DNA from: Monodelphis domestica
Lineage: Eukaryota > Chordata > Mammalia > Didelphimorphia > Didelphidae
NCBI RefSeq assembly: GCF_027887165.1
Contig: NC_077227.1
Span: 540,075,889-540,139,888 of the forward strand
Length of the DNA stretch: 64,000 nucleotides
Direction: 5' to 3'
Below are positions 54,743-64,000 of this stretch, in pieces; position 1 is the first letter of the stretch; each line of letters opens with the position of its first letter. The position numbers were made by a program, and so were the translations under genes. The notes beneath the pieces were generated by a model, which saw nothing but the letters and a program-made list of their open reading frames with translations, did not search any database and was not told the origin of the DNA.

Positions 54743-54892
54743 TAAAGTTTATAAACTCAAGGGCCCAAACTGTATTGCATGCTTCTGCTCAGCACCCTAT
54801 CATTATATATTTATTCATCTATAAGTGGTGACTTATCTTGCTCATAATAAGAACTTAAGCAATATTTATTGAATCAAATTGAATTGGACTTA
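54743..54892 (+). mobile_element. L2/THER1-type 3' end, weak
   Basis: TTTATAAACTCAAGGGCCCA and TAAGAACTTAAGCAATATTT with ATTGAATCAAATTGAATTGG resemble the forward terminus. Confidence 0.55.
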
Positions 54893-55504
54893 ATGGAAAT
54901 AAATAGTATATAGGAAGCTTTGGTTCTCTTATTAGAAGTGATCTTCTTTATGTGTACATTTGTCTCTATGACTATCTCTTTGCTTCACATCTCTGTAATT
55001 TGGGGTCGATGTCTTTTATTTATTCATTTGTGAATGTGAAGGAATTTAAGATTTTTCCCTCCCCTGCGTAGGTGATACATGGATCCTTTTAAATCCTGAT
55101 CAATATGTCTTGACTCAAATCCTTTTCCTATAGAGACCTGAATACTGGGGGATAAATGGGATAAGAACATAGGACACCAAGATTTATTTGCAAAGGACTC
55201 CAAGTAAATATGAGAACTCTACTCTGAAACCTTATTGTGGCACAAAGGTGACTCCATATTCTTAGAAGTTATGCCAGGAAAGTGAAAACTCTGGCAAGTT
55301 TGATCTACCTAGAAGGACTCCTGATAAGGAATTTAGAGAAAGACTGAGCTTACCTAAACAGAGAGAAGCTCATTACTAGCAAATTGGCTGCTGGGTGAAT
55401 AATTTTTTGGCCATCACAATCTAGGAAACAAAGACTGCAAAAAAATGGCCCTCAATATAAAAAACCTACTTTTACTTCATGAGGTTAAGGCATAGAGTCA
55501 TATT
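54893..55504. other. Unassigned sequence
   Basis: No repeat or gene recognised. Confidence 0.5.
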
Positions 55505-56139
55505 TAGAATTCCGAAGTCTTCTTTTAAATTGTTGTGGTCATTGTGTAAATTTTTCTTCTGATTCTCCTTATTTTGCTTTGCATCAGTTCATACTAATCT
55601 TCCCAATTTCCTCTGCATTCTGCATATATGTATATGCATACATACATATATGGATATATCTATAATTTCTTAATGGCATATTAATGGCATAAAACCATAT
55701 GGTATTATATTCATATGCCGTAATTCATTCAGCCATTCTCCTACTTTTTGGCATTCACTTTCAGTACTTTGTTATTACAAAAAGTGGTAGTATAAATATT
55801 TTTGCATATTTGAGAGCTTTCCCTAATCTTTCACCTCTTTGGTGCATCTATTTACTAGTGGTATCATTGAATCGAAGAGCAAGTATAATTTAAAAATATA
55901 ATTTCAAGTGGTTTTCTAGAATGGTTGTGCTTTACAGTCCCTACCACACTTGCCATTTTCATCTTTTCTCATTCTTGTCACTTTGAATGGTATTAGCTAA
56001 GAGCGCAGAGGTGTTTAACTGCATTTCTCTTAGTGATTTGGAGCATTCCTTTATATAAACAGATTCCATTTGTTCTCTAGAAAACTGCTTTTTAAAATAT
56101 ATGTATGTACATAAATGTATCATATATATATATATATAT

Positions 56140-56325
56140 TTAAAAGCTTTACCTTTTATTTTAGAATCAGTACTGTGTGACAATAAGTGGTAAGGGCTAA
56201 GCAATGGGGGCTATGTGACTTGTCCAGAGTCACAAAGCTAGGAAGTATCTGAGGCAGGATCTGAACCCAGGACCTCCTATTCCTAGGCCTGGCTTTCTAC
56301 CCAATGAGCCACATAGCAGCCCCAT
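56140..56325 (-). mobile_element. tRNA-derived SINE (MON1-like) inserted in L1
   Basis: AAAAGCTTTACCTTTTATTT, GGTAAGGGCTAAGCAATGGG, GGCAGGATCTGAACCCAGGA and the head complement CCACATAGCAGCCCC. Near full length. Confidence 0.92.
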
Positions 56326-57023
56326 TATTTTATATTTTTTATAATAGTTTTGGAAGAATAGTTTTGCTTAGTAGATATTTGAATCAGTTCCCAATACATT
56401 TTGCATATCACACCATTGCCAGATACACTTTATATAAAAATCTTTGCCTAATTACAACAAATTTCTTTTCTTCTAATTTCATCTGTATTAGTTTTGTTTA
56501 TATAAACCCTTTTTAAATTTTTATAGAATCAAAATTATATGTTTTATCTCCTCTGATCATCTCTATTCCTTTAGTTAAGAATTCTTCTCCAAGCCATAAT
56601 TGTGTAAGGTTTGTCGATCATTTTCTTCTTTCTTCCTCCCTCTACATTATAATGATGTGATTTAAAAATATTTACATAATATGTTCATTTCAAGCTTTTT
56701 GCACTTTATGGTACAAGATGTTGCTCTAAACCCAGTTTCTGCCAAATTTATTTTCAGGTTTCCCAGAATTTTGTCCAGTATAAAGTCATCATCACATAAT
56801 TTGTTGTTCTTGAGTTTCTCAAACACTAAGGTACTATGTTTGATTTCTTTGGATCTTGTTTAGCCAAAATACTAAATTGATAACATTTTTAAACAGTATG
56901 AAATACTTTTGCTATAGTTTTAGATTTGATAAGGCTGACTCCTTATTTCTGCCTCCCCCCATTATTTTCCTTAAAATTCTTGACTTTTTGTTTTTCTACA
57001 TGAATATTGCTTTCATTTTGATT

Positions 57024-57211
57024 ATTTCTTTTTCTTTAAACCCTTAACTTCCATCTTAGAATCAACACTGTGTATTGGTTTAAAGACAGATGAATGATAA
57101 GGGCTAGGCAATGGGGGTTAAGTGACTTGCCCAGGGTCACACAGCTAGTTAAGTGTCTGAGGTCAGATTTGAACCCAGGACCTCCCATCTCTAGGCATTA
57201 TTCTCAATCCA
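57024..57211 (-). mobile_element. tRNA-derived SINE (MON1-like) with exact target duplication
   Basis: TTTAAACCCTTAACTTCCAT, GATAAGGGCTAGGCAATGGG, CCCAGGGTCACACAGCTAGT and GATTTGAACCCAGGACCTCC are in reverse order. The 14-base CTTTCATTTTGATT occurs at 57010-57023 and again at 57212-57225, an exact target duplication in the older L1. Confidence 0.95.
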
Positions 57212-57544
57212 CTTTCATTTTGATTCTGTAGTATTAACCTGATGGTACCTGTATTGATTTGGTACTAGAATTTCACATTAATTTTGACATCTTCATCATT
57301 TGAAAAATTATATCGACATATTCCAATTATAAACAATGCATATGTCTCCAATTTTTGTTTCCCTTTTGTAAGGACTGCTTTTAGTTTTTTATTATATTAG
57401 ACCTGAGTAAGTCTTCATAGCATGACTCCTAGATATTTTATTTATTTTGTAGTTATTTTGATTAGCATATTTTTTATTTCCTCTAGGTAGATTGTTAATG
57501 CTATACATAAAGGTTGATGATTCTTGTGACTGTGGTTTTTAGCT

Positions 57545-58135
57545 TGTAATATTTATTGGGAAAGGAAATAGGATTGGAAAAATGGGAGATAATGTGAAGT
57601 TTGTATGGGGGTATGGAGGAGAGAGGGAAGAGAAAGAATATTGCTTGGTGAGGCAAGGGAGGGAGAGATACCCCCTGCTGAGAGGAAGTAGCAGGGGTCT
57701 GATAAGGACTGTTTGTCCTGGAATGACTGAACTGAAGTTCAGCTCCCTCTATGACCAGAAAAGATAGTCCACTTATCTGACTGCGAATTCAAATAATATA
57801 AAGTTTAATAACCAGTTGGGATTGGCGTTCTTTCCTCAGCTTCAGAGTTGAGGCCAGGCCAGAGGCTGGTGGAGGGTTCTCCCACTCCTGTCTACTCTAT
57901 ATCAGTCCAGTTTTGTCTTTTTTAGAATCTTAGCAGTAGACAGAAAGCAAAAAAGAACAGATCTGACCTGCAGAAGTCTGTGTCTTCCAGCTGAACCAAG
58001 AAGAGCATGCCACTCCAGACTGGGCTGAACAAGCTCCTACCTCCTCCAACACCAGGAAGCAAGTCCCAACCTGGCAGGAAGGAAGTGCTAGTCACAAGAC
58101 CCAACTGCCACTCCCAGTTGCCCCTTCCCCCACAA
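57545..58135. other. Unclassified insertion in L1, possibly a solo LTR
   Basis: About 590 bp with no similarity to L1 separate two L1 parts that should be nearly adjacent. The segment is GC-richer, has several CpG-containing and purine-rich stretches, and carries a TATAAAGTTTAATAACCAG block at 57797-57815 that could act as TATA or poly(A)-type signal. Ends are not sharp and I could not fix a target duplication, so the LTR idea is inference. No coding frame above 75 codons. Confidence 0.4.
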
Positions 58136-58554
58136 ACTGTAAGTCTTGTTTCCTTTCCACAACCTCTGTCTGTGCTTATCTTTGTAATTTATTCTTCTTG
58201 TCTTATTGCTATGGCTAGCATTATTAGAACTTAAATAATGGGGGTGATAATGAACATACTTTATTAATAAATACTCACCAATCAACATTCATTAAATATA
58301 ATATTTCTTTGTTTTAGTTATACTATTTTTATGTTAGACCCTTTTATATTTATGTTTTAATATTTCTTAAAAATTCAAATATCCTTATTTTTCAAATCCT
58401 TTTCCTTCATTGATAAATAAAATTTTTCTTACTTCTTCATTATTGATATGAGCAACTAATAATATCCTCAATTTACTGAATATAACCATTCTTGTGTTGC
58501 TAGTATACATTCATTATAATTATAGTGAACTTTATGAGATGTGCTCATCTTTCC

Positions 58555-59040
58555 TGAACAATGATGACTTGCTGAGCTCTTTTCAAGGCTACTTATCTAC
58601 TTTTAGTGGCCACATTTCACCCTGTGACTGCAAGAAGCTGGCACAATGGCTATGGGCTGATGGGCTAAACTAAGTTAAGAATAACTGGCAGGCTTTATCC
58701 CCATTGGTGAGTTAGGAGGGATGCCTATGTAAGCATGGGAAAACTTTGTCCAATAGAATAGGCTGAGGAGCACAATTTGTTCCAATGGCCATGAAGGCAC
58801 TGAAGCAGCCATTGTGTAGTGCTTAGAGCTTGGTTAGACATCGAAGACACCAAGGTTGTCTACTTTGCCAATTGTCTTGACTTTTGTCTTGCCACTTACC
58901 ACTAGATATTGATGACTCTGGGAGAGAGAGGCTGATGATTTTGCACAATTCTGCCTCATTTAAAACCAATTTATATACAAATCAAGACACCACTCCATGA
59001 TGTCATTGATCCTTTTTGAAACAAAGAATGAACAGCAAGT
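58555..59040 (-). repeat. Unclassified dispersed repeat, copy 2 (long)
   Basis: Its right end (58930-59040) is the complement of 811-920. The rest, including AGCACAATTTGTTCCAATGG and AGTGCTTAGAGCTTGGTTAG, fits a marsupial repeat that I remember but cannot name. About 480 bp, non-coding. Confidence 0.7.
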
Positions 59041-59214
59041 TCTAAGAGTTATTTCACTAAAATAATTTTAATCTAAAGGGTTTTAAAAAAATCACTTTGC
59101 TCCATCCCCAATACTAAGCCTTTTTAAAAGGAGCAGTGTGGAGAGAACTGAACCATTATTTTAAGTTTTACACATATGCTGCCCTTTTCCCCCTATTTCC
59201 TCACTTCAAGAAGA

Positions 59215-59400
59215 TGCAGAGAGTAGTGGGAAAAGCTGCGGATTTGTCATTAAAGGGTTCTGCTGTGAGCTCATTCTTTTATGATCTGTGTGACCATGGG
59301 AAATATTAGTTCCCCTCTCTGGTCTTTGAGTTCCCCTCCATACAAGGAAGGGGTTGGACTAGATGGTCTACAGTTCTAGCACTAAATTTTCTGATATCTA
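59215..59400 (+). mobile_element. CORE-SINE
   Basis: GTAGTGGGAAAAGCTGCGGA, TCTGTGTGACCATGGGAAAT, GGTTGGACTAGATGGTCTAC and AGTTCTAGCACTAAATTTTC give forward CORE-SINE order. Confidence 0.78.
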
Positions 59401-59587
59401 CCACAAATTAGCTGCTATATCTCTGCACAGCAAGTATTTCCTGACACTTGAACCTATCAGAATCCCACTGATTTCTTATTACTAGGGTACTGAACCTCTG
59501 TGAAGGAACTCAAATGATTTCTCCTTGAATGGGTGAGAATAGGTTTGGAATTGTGCAGCCATTGGTGATATGATATGCAATGCAGTA

Positions 59588-59725
59588 GCAATCACTAACA
59601 TTTATATAGCACTTTACACAAATCATCTGATGTGATTGTTATAAAAACCCTATGAAGTAAATTAGGTAGATTTTATTATCCCCATTTTACCGATGGGGAA
59701 ACTGAGGTTCGGTGAGGTTATCAGA
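59588..59725 (-). mobile_element. MIR
   Basis: ATTTATATAGCACTTTACAC, TATTATCCCCATTTTACCGA and GGGGAAACTGAGGTTCGGTG are the reverse MIR 3' half, well preserved. Confidence 0.85.
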
Positions 59726-59726
59726 G

Positions 59727-59912
59727 GCAGCTAGGTTTTATGGTAGATAGAGTGCTGGATGCTGGATGTGGAATCAGGAAGACTTGAGTTCAGATCCCAC
59801 ACATAGCACCTAGCTATGTGATCTTGGGCAAATAATTTAATCTCTATTTGCTTCAGTTTCTTTATCTATAAAATAGTGATAATGGCACCCATTTTCTATT
59901 GTTGTGGCAATC
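59727..59912 (+). mobile_element. Marsupial tRNA-derived SINE
   Basis: Head GAGGCAGCTAGGTTTTATGG, then GATCTTGGGCAAATAATTTA and TCTTTATCTATAAAATAGTG. It begins in the MIR just before and is followed at once by another SINE. Confidence 0.8.
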
Positions 59913-60150
59913 ACAACAACTAGGTGGTGAAGTGAACAGAGCTCAGGAACCTGAGTCAGGAAGACATGCATTCAAATTTCAGTTCAGACACTCTGTAGCT
60001 ATGTGACCCTGGGCAATTCACTTAGCCTCTGCCTCAGTTTCCTCAGCTGCAAAATGGGAATAATATCTCCTATCCCCCCCACCTTGGTTTATTGTGAGGA
60101 TCAAATGAGATAATTATAAAGTACTTACTTAACACATAGTAAGCCACAAA
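59913..60150 (+). mobile_element. Marsupial SINE, second copy in tandem
   Basis: Head ACAACTAGGTGGTGAAGTGA, TGTGACCCTGGGCAATTCAC, CTGCAAAATGGGAATAATAT and GGATCAAATGAGATAATTAT. The 3' part is MIR-like. Confidence 0.8.
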
Positions 60151-60221
60151 CATGTAAACTATTAATATTCAATATGATAGTATTTGCACTCAACAAGCCT
60201 TAAAACATGTAAATATTTGCT

Positions 60222-60466
60222 GTTGTTCATTCATTCAGTTGTGTCCAATTCTTTGTTATTCTTGAACTATAGCAATGCTGACCATTGGGTTTTCTTGGCA
60301 AAGATACTGAAATGATGCGCCTATTCCTTCTCCAGAGGATTAAGACAAACAGAGGTTAAGTGACTTTCCCAGCATCACACAGCTAGTGAATGAGTCCAGA
60401 TTTGAACCCAAGTTTTCCTGACCCCAGATGCAGGCCCCAATCCACTGATCCATCTAGAGGATCTAA
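60222..60466 (-). mobile_element. MAR1-like SINE
   Basis: TTCATTCATTCAGTTGTGTC, GGGTTTTCTTGGCAAAGATA, CAGCATCACACAGCTAGTGA and CAGATTTGAACCCAAGTTTT are in reverse order, near full length. Confidence 0.9.
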
Positions 60467-60750
60467 GTTAATGCTAGCTATTGCAGAAATAACCAGTTAT
60501 TCTAGAGGTTCTCACAGTCAAAGCAGGATTCAAACCCAGGTGTCTCCTGGCTGGCTCCAGTTTCACCTCTCTTCTAGTACGGCACGATGTTTCCAGAGTC
60601 ACCCGTGCCTGAAAGTTCCCAAGAGCCCATTTGTCTCTTACTAGACTTTCCCTTAAATTCCAACACAGGGAAACAGCCAGTGTGGTCTATTCTCATTAGG
60701 TGCTGAAGTGTGGTGCATTTTCACTGGCAGTCCTCCATGCCTGGATTTGT
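60467..60750. other. Mostly unassigned; MIR-like patch
   Basis: AGCAGGATTCAAACCCAGGT at 60522 is a box-B complement of a CORE-SINE. The remainder is unassigned. Confidence 0.5.
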
Positions 60751-60751
60751 C

Positions 60752-61020
60752 TCTTTCCTTATCTCTGTCTCCTGCCCTTCCTGGCTCCCATCAAGTCTCA
60801 GCTAAAAGCCCACCTGCAATAAGCCTTAGTAGTACCTTCCCTCTCTTGATTTAACCTGCACATATCTTGTTTGTATACAATTGTTTGCATCTAGTCTCTC
60901 CCCATCAGACAAGGAACTCCTTAACAACAGGGTCTGTCTTTTGCCCATTTTGTTGTCTCCCCAGCAATTAGCACAATGTCTGAACATAGTAGGCACTAAT
61001 GATTGCTGGTTGATTAATCT
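60752..61020 (+). mobile_element. L2 LINE 3' end
   Basis: TCAAGTCTCAGCTAAAAGCC matches the L2 region encoding FRSQLK. It is followed by CTAGTCTCTCCCCATCAGAC, TAACAACAGGGTCTGTCTTT and CATAGTAGGCACTAATGATT. Confidence 0.85.
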
Positions 61021-62299
61021 GACACTTGAATAAGGTATAAAGTATACAGCTGGCTCAAAGATAAACTACTTCTACTCCTTTAAGTGTCCAAAAAAAGAGG
61101 GGCTTCCATCTGCCTATATTTGAAATCTACATTCAAGTTTGCATCTGGTTATACCCCACCCAGATGGTGTTACACAAATGTATTTGTTAAAGATATTTTA
61201 TATTAGTGTGGTAGGCGTGCTTTTTTTTTTACATTGACTACCATGGCAGCCAGCATATCCAACCTGCTGCTGAGAGATTTCATGTCAAAATAAAGATAAG
61301 TTGAAGGCTTATTAATGAAGGTCGATAGGAAAGGAAAATGACCACTTCTGTGGGGAGAATTTTTTTAGCCAGTCATGTGTGAGACATTTTCAGAAATGGC
61401 TTAGAGCTCTACTGGGCACTAAAAGGAAACCTTTCTAGCTAACCCGATCCATCACATGTGTAAATATTTGGCATTATTCAATATAAGTATTTATTAAAAA
61501 ACACAAGACATTATTTTAAAGGATTTCTGGGCTTATTGTGCTTAATGTCAGTAAATGTTAGCATGTATAGCTTTACCTTTCAGAGAAAGGCTCTGCAGTG
61601 GGCATTTAGCTAGATCTGTACACCTACACGCTGCAGATGGTTTCGTTTTATAAGAGATGAAACTGCATTTGGTGGAACTGATTAAATATAAAAACACCAC
61701 CATCTGCCATTTATTCTAATATAAAATGGTTTGGGCAGATGCTGACATCTTTCGAGATGATTGATTCATCTCTGACAAGAGAAGATTCTCAGAGGGTTCC
61801 AGCTGCCCACTGCTCAGACAATACCCATTTACAAGACCCAACGCCAATCACAGTGGTTTGATTTGGATGTAGCAGGTGAACGGAGGGCACTTTAATAACC
61901 GGCAGCCTGGAATTTCTAAGTAGGATGCCTGCCTTCTCACCCCCACCCCCTGTGGCCCCCACTTCTGGCCCACATTTAACTGTGAGAATGTTTTACACAC
62001 ACAATGTACTGCATTAAGCTCCCACTATCCCAGGACTAGGATAATTGGAGCCATGTCGTTTTTAGATACCAGGAATTCAGAGACTGGTGATGGCAATTTT
62101 CAAATACTCAACAAGCTTGTGGATCACAAGTTATATTTTCTGTTACTGTTCCATATATGCGCTCATGCATATTTGCAATTATATATGTTTACTAGGAACA
62201 ATATCATGTGTTTGAAGAATTATGTATTCATCTGGTTTTGAAATAATTTTAAAGCATTTAGAGTCATTGTAGCTATCCTTATTACAATAGTAATAATCA
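61021..62299. other. Repeat-free block with clustered E-boxes, candidate regulatory DNA
   Basis: About 1.3 kb without any repeat I can recognise, the longest such block in the second half. CAGATG-type E-boxes occur at 61634-61639, 61701-61706 (complement) and 61736-61741. A PBX/homeobox-like TGATTGATTCATC lies at 61760-61772 and CCAAT at 61845-61849. No coding frame of note (62053-62241 is short and featureless). Regulatory function is inference. Confidence 0.4.
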
Positions 62300-62490
62300 T
62301 TAAACCTTTTATATAACTGATATTTAATTATATAGTGCTTTAAGGTTTACAAAGTATTTTAAAAATATTATCTCATTTGATCTTCATAGCAACACTAGGG
62401 GGGAGATGCTATTATCCCTCTTTTTTGAGGAAACAAGCAAATCAAAGTTAAATGACTTGTTCAGGGTCACATTGATAGATAATAATATTT
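62300..62490 (-). mobile_element. MIR
   Basis: TATATAGTGCTTTAAGGTTT, TTATCTCATTTGATCTTCAT and CTTGTTCAGGGTCACATTGA are reverse MIR landmarks. Confidence 0.82.
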
Positions 62491-62559
62491 TAAAGAATGA
62501 GTGCTAAAATTTGCTTTAGTAGATTCTAGCAGGCAAAGGAACTAAATTTACAACCAAGA

Positions 62560-62838
62560 ATCACCTATGGATTAAAATTTGATTCAGTAGAGTACATTAG
62601 TTATTCATATAGTGCTTAAAGTATACAAAACACTTTATATTAATTATGTCATTTGAGCTTCACCACAATCGTTAAGGTTAAAAAAACCCATTTTATAATT
62701 GATGAAACTGATTATTTAGAGGTTAAGTCATTTGCCTAGACTAACATAGCCTGTATATGTAAGAGGCATAACCTGAACTTGGATTTTCCTGACATGAGGT
62801 CAACTTTCTATCCATTATAACACATTACCTATCAGTTT
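62560..62838 (-). mobile_element. MIR-like CORE-SINE
   Basis: TATAGTGCTTAAAGTATACA, ATTATGTCATTTGAGCTTCA, TTAGAGGTTAAGTCATTTGC and CCATTATAACACATTACC form a nearly complete reverse copy, less than 100 bp from the previous one. Confidence 0.8.
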
Positions 62839-62899
62839 CAACCATCCATAGTATTAAAATTATATCGGCCAAAATTTACTGCACCTCCCCTAAAACAAA

Positions 62900-63400
62900 A
62901 ATGATTTCAATCAAACAACTCCTTGCTCAAAGCCCTGCAGCACTTCCCTATTGCATATGGAATTCTGTGTAGCATCATTTGCTACTTTTCTTTCTTATGC
63001 CCAGATTTCAGTCAAACTGAACCATTTGCTGCTTCACAAAATTTTCTTTTCTTACCTCTGCATTCTTTGCTAATACCATTCTCTCTCCCTGAAATGCTCT
63101 TCCCCCTTCCTTTTGATCTAATTTGTGTCCAACCTTCAAGGCTCAGATCAAATATAATTTCCTTCCTAAAAAAACCAAACATTTTATCTTCCTTGCCAAT
63201 TCCCCTAGTTGGAATCATTTTATGCTTTATTTTAAGATTATATATTATAACTAGGAATCCTTTTTAAATGTTCCTTTTTAGTTGCTAAACTCTAAGGAAA
63301 TAAGAACTATGTTTTTTCTCATCTTTGAATCATTCACATCATTCACGAATAGACATTTTCACCCAAAGTAAATGTTTGCAGAATAAAAAAATGGGTTGAG
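62900..63400 (+). mobile_element. L2-like LINE 3' region
   Basis: AAGCCCTGCAGCACTTCCCT, CCTGAAATGCTCTTCCCCCT and GGCTCAGATCAAATATAATT are in the order of the L2 ORF2 C-terminus. The usual TAGTAGGTGCTTAATAAA terminus is degraded. Confidence 0.75.
62923..63267 (+). pseudogene. L2 ORF2 C-terminal remnant
   Basis: The 114-codon frame contains MLKALQHFPIAYGI, LPEMLFPLPFDLI and RLRSNIISFLKK. These correspond to the L2/CR1-clade C-terminal pattern LLK.LQ..P, then a P.....LFP segment, then LRSQL...LL. There is no start or catalytic domain; it is a readable piece of a dead LINE, not a host gene. Confidence 0.75.
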
Positions 63401-64000
63401 TTGATATAATGAGTATGTCACGTATAGATATCTCTAAAGCAATGACTCAGAATTAGATTAGTCTCACTTACCTGTTCTCTATCACTTATGCATCTTCCCT
63501 TAGTTCTTTCTACCAACCTAGTTCTTATTATTCTGCTGTGTACCACTTCATGCCTGGGCCCCTCTTTCCATGGAGTCTTTCTTGACTGCCCCATGACCAC
63601 AGAACTCTATGCCTTTTACAGAGAATATCTGGTGAATGTTCCTTGGAACCACTACTCAGGGTGGTTGTCTAAAGAGAAGGGAAGAATTTTATAAGGTGCA
63701 AATGCCATCTAAGAGGTCTCAATCTGACAGGAAATGGGCTTGGTTCAGCCAGAAATCTACCCTTTTCTATCAGGCATTCCCATGACTGACCTGATAGCCA
63801 TTACAGGCTATCCCACTTTCTTCTTTCCCTAGTTGCAAATGTAACCCAAATCTTAAAACCCATTGGTATGAGACTCTTTTCCTTGGTGGGGGCCAGTGCC
63901 CTATGCCTATGTGAAGGGAGGGGAAGAATTGGTGACAGTAGAAAAAAGGATCCAAGCTTGGGAGTCTCTTTGAATATTTAAGCTTCTTAGATTCTAGTTT
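63401..64000. other. Unassigned sequence to window end
   Basis: No repeat or coding signal I can support. The frames at 63418-63600, 63488-63694 and 63770-63955 are short, overlapping on opposite strands and without known motifs. Confidence 0.5.

Larger units (their letters stand above)
55505..58540 (-). mobile_element. Old L1 (3' half), split by two SINEs and one unknown insertion
   Basis: L1 3' UTR and ORF2 sequence in complement runs from 55505. Landmarks are TTCATTCAGCCATTCTCCTA at 55724, TTTTGTTTATATAAACCC at 56493, TCTTATTGCTATGGCTAGC at 58201 and TTATTGATATGAGCAACTAA at 58440. It is interrupted at 56140-56325, 57024-57211 and about 57545-58135. It is more diverged than the L1 at 39908 and has no reading frames of note. 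Confidence 0.82.

Noticed and set aside
63418..63955. Three 60-68-codon frames near the window end
   Set aside because: Short, overlapping on opposite strands, no recognised motif.

Overview
This is nuclear DNA from a mammal, almost certainly a marsupial. The evidence is the repeat content: tRNA-derived SINEs with heads like GCAGCTAGGTGGCACAGTGG, tails typical of the marsupial MAR1 and MON1-like families, abundant L1, many L2 LINEs and MIR/CORE-SINEs, and CR1/L3-like pieces. Family names are from memory of the consensus sequences; no library search was possible. The base composition is AT-rich and mostly CpG-poor. I cannot separate an American from an Australian marsupial.

I see no intact host gene, no exon I can defend, no RNA gene and no CRISPR or bacterial feature. 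The window behaves as intergenic or deep intronic sequence. All recognisable protein similarity comes from dead retrotransposon ORFs: L1 ORF1, L1 ORF2 endonuclease and reverse transcriptase, and L2 reverse transcriptase.

Layout: 1-3480 holds SINEs, MIRs, simple repeats and unique DNA. 3489-4010 is a large GGAA/TTCC array. 4011-5885 is a 3'-truncated L1 (+) meeting an L1 3' end (-) tail to tail. 6391-7785 is an unusual repeat-poor block rich in CpG. 7790-18150 is a mosaic of MIR, L2, SINE, CR1/L3 and one L1 3' end. 18152-18442 is a CTTT/CCTT array. 19438-25735 is a HAL1-like element followed by the 5' half of an L1, flanked by L2 pieces. 25743-38420 holds several L2 copies, SINEs and unique blocks. 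39908-42165 is the 3' half of an L1. 44535-52168 is a second HAL1-like element split by a nearly full-length L1 (45396-51958) with a recognisable target-site duplication. 55505-58540 is an old L1 split by two SINEs and by an unclassified insertion of about 590 bp. The last 5 kb has MIR, MAR1 and L2 copies around a 1.3 kb repeat-free block.

The most useful results are the insertion history and an internally deleted L1 (HAL1-like) family represented by two loci with the same junction. Also of interest are two unclassified dispersed-repeat pairs, the CpG-rich block at 6.4-7.8 kb, and several repeat-free islands that are candidates for conserved regulatory DNA. No multi-gene system is present.
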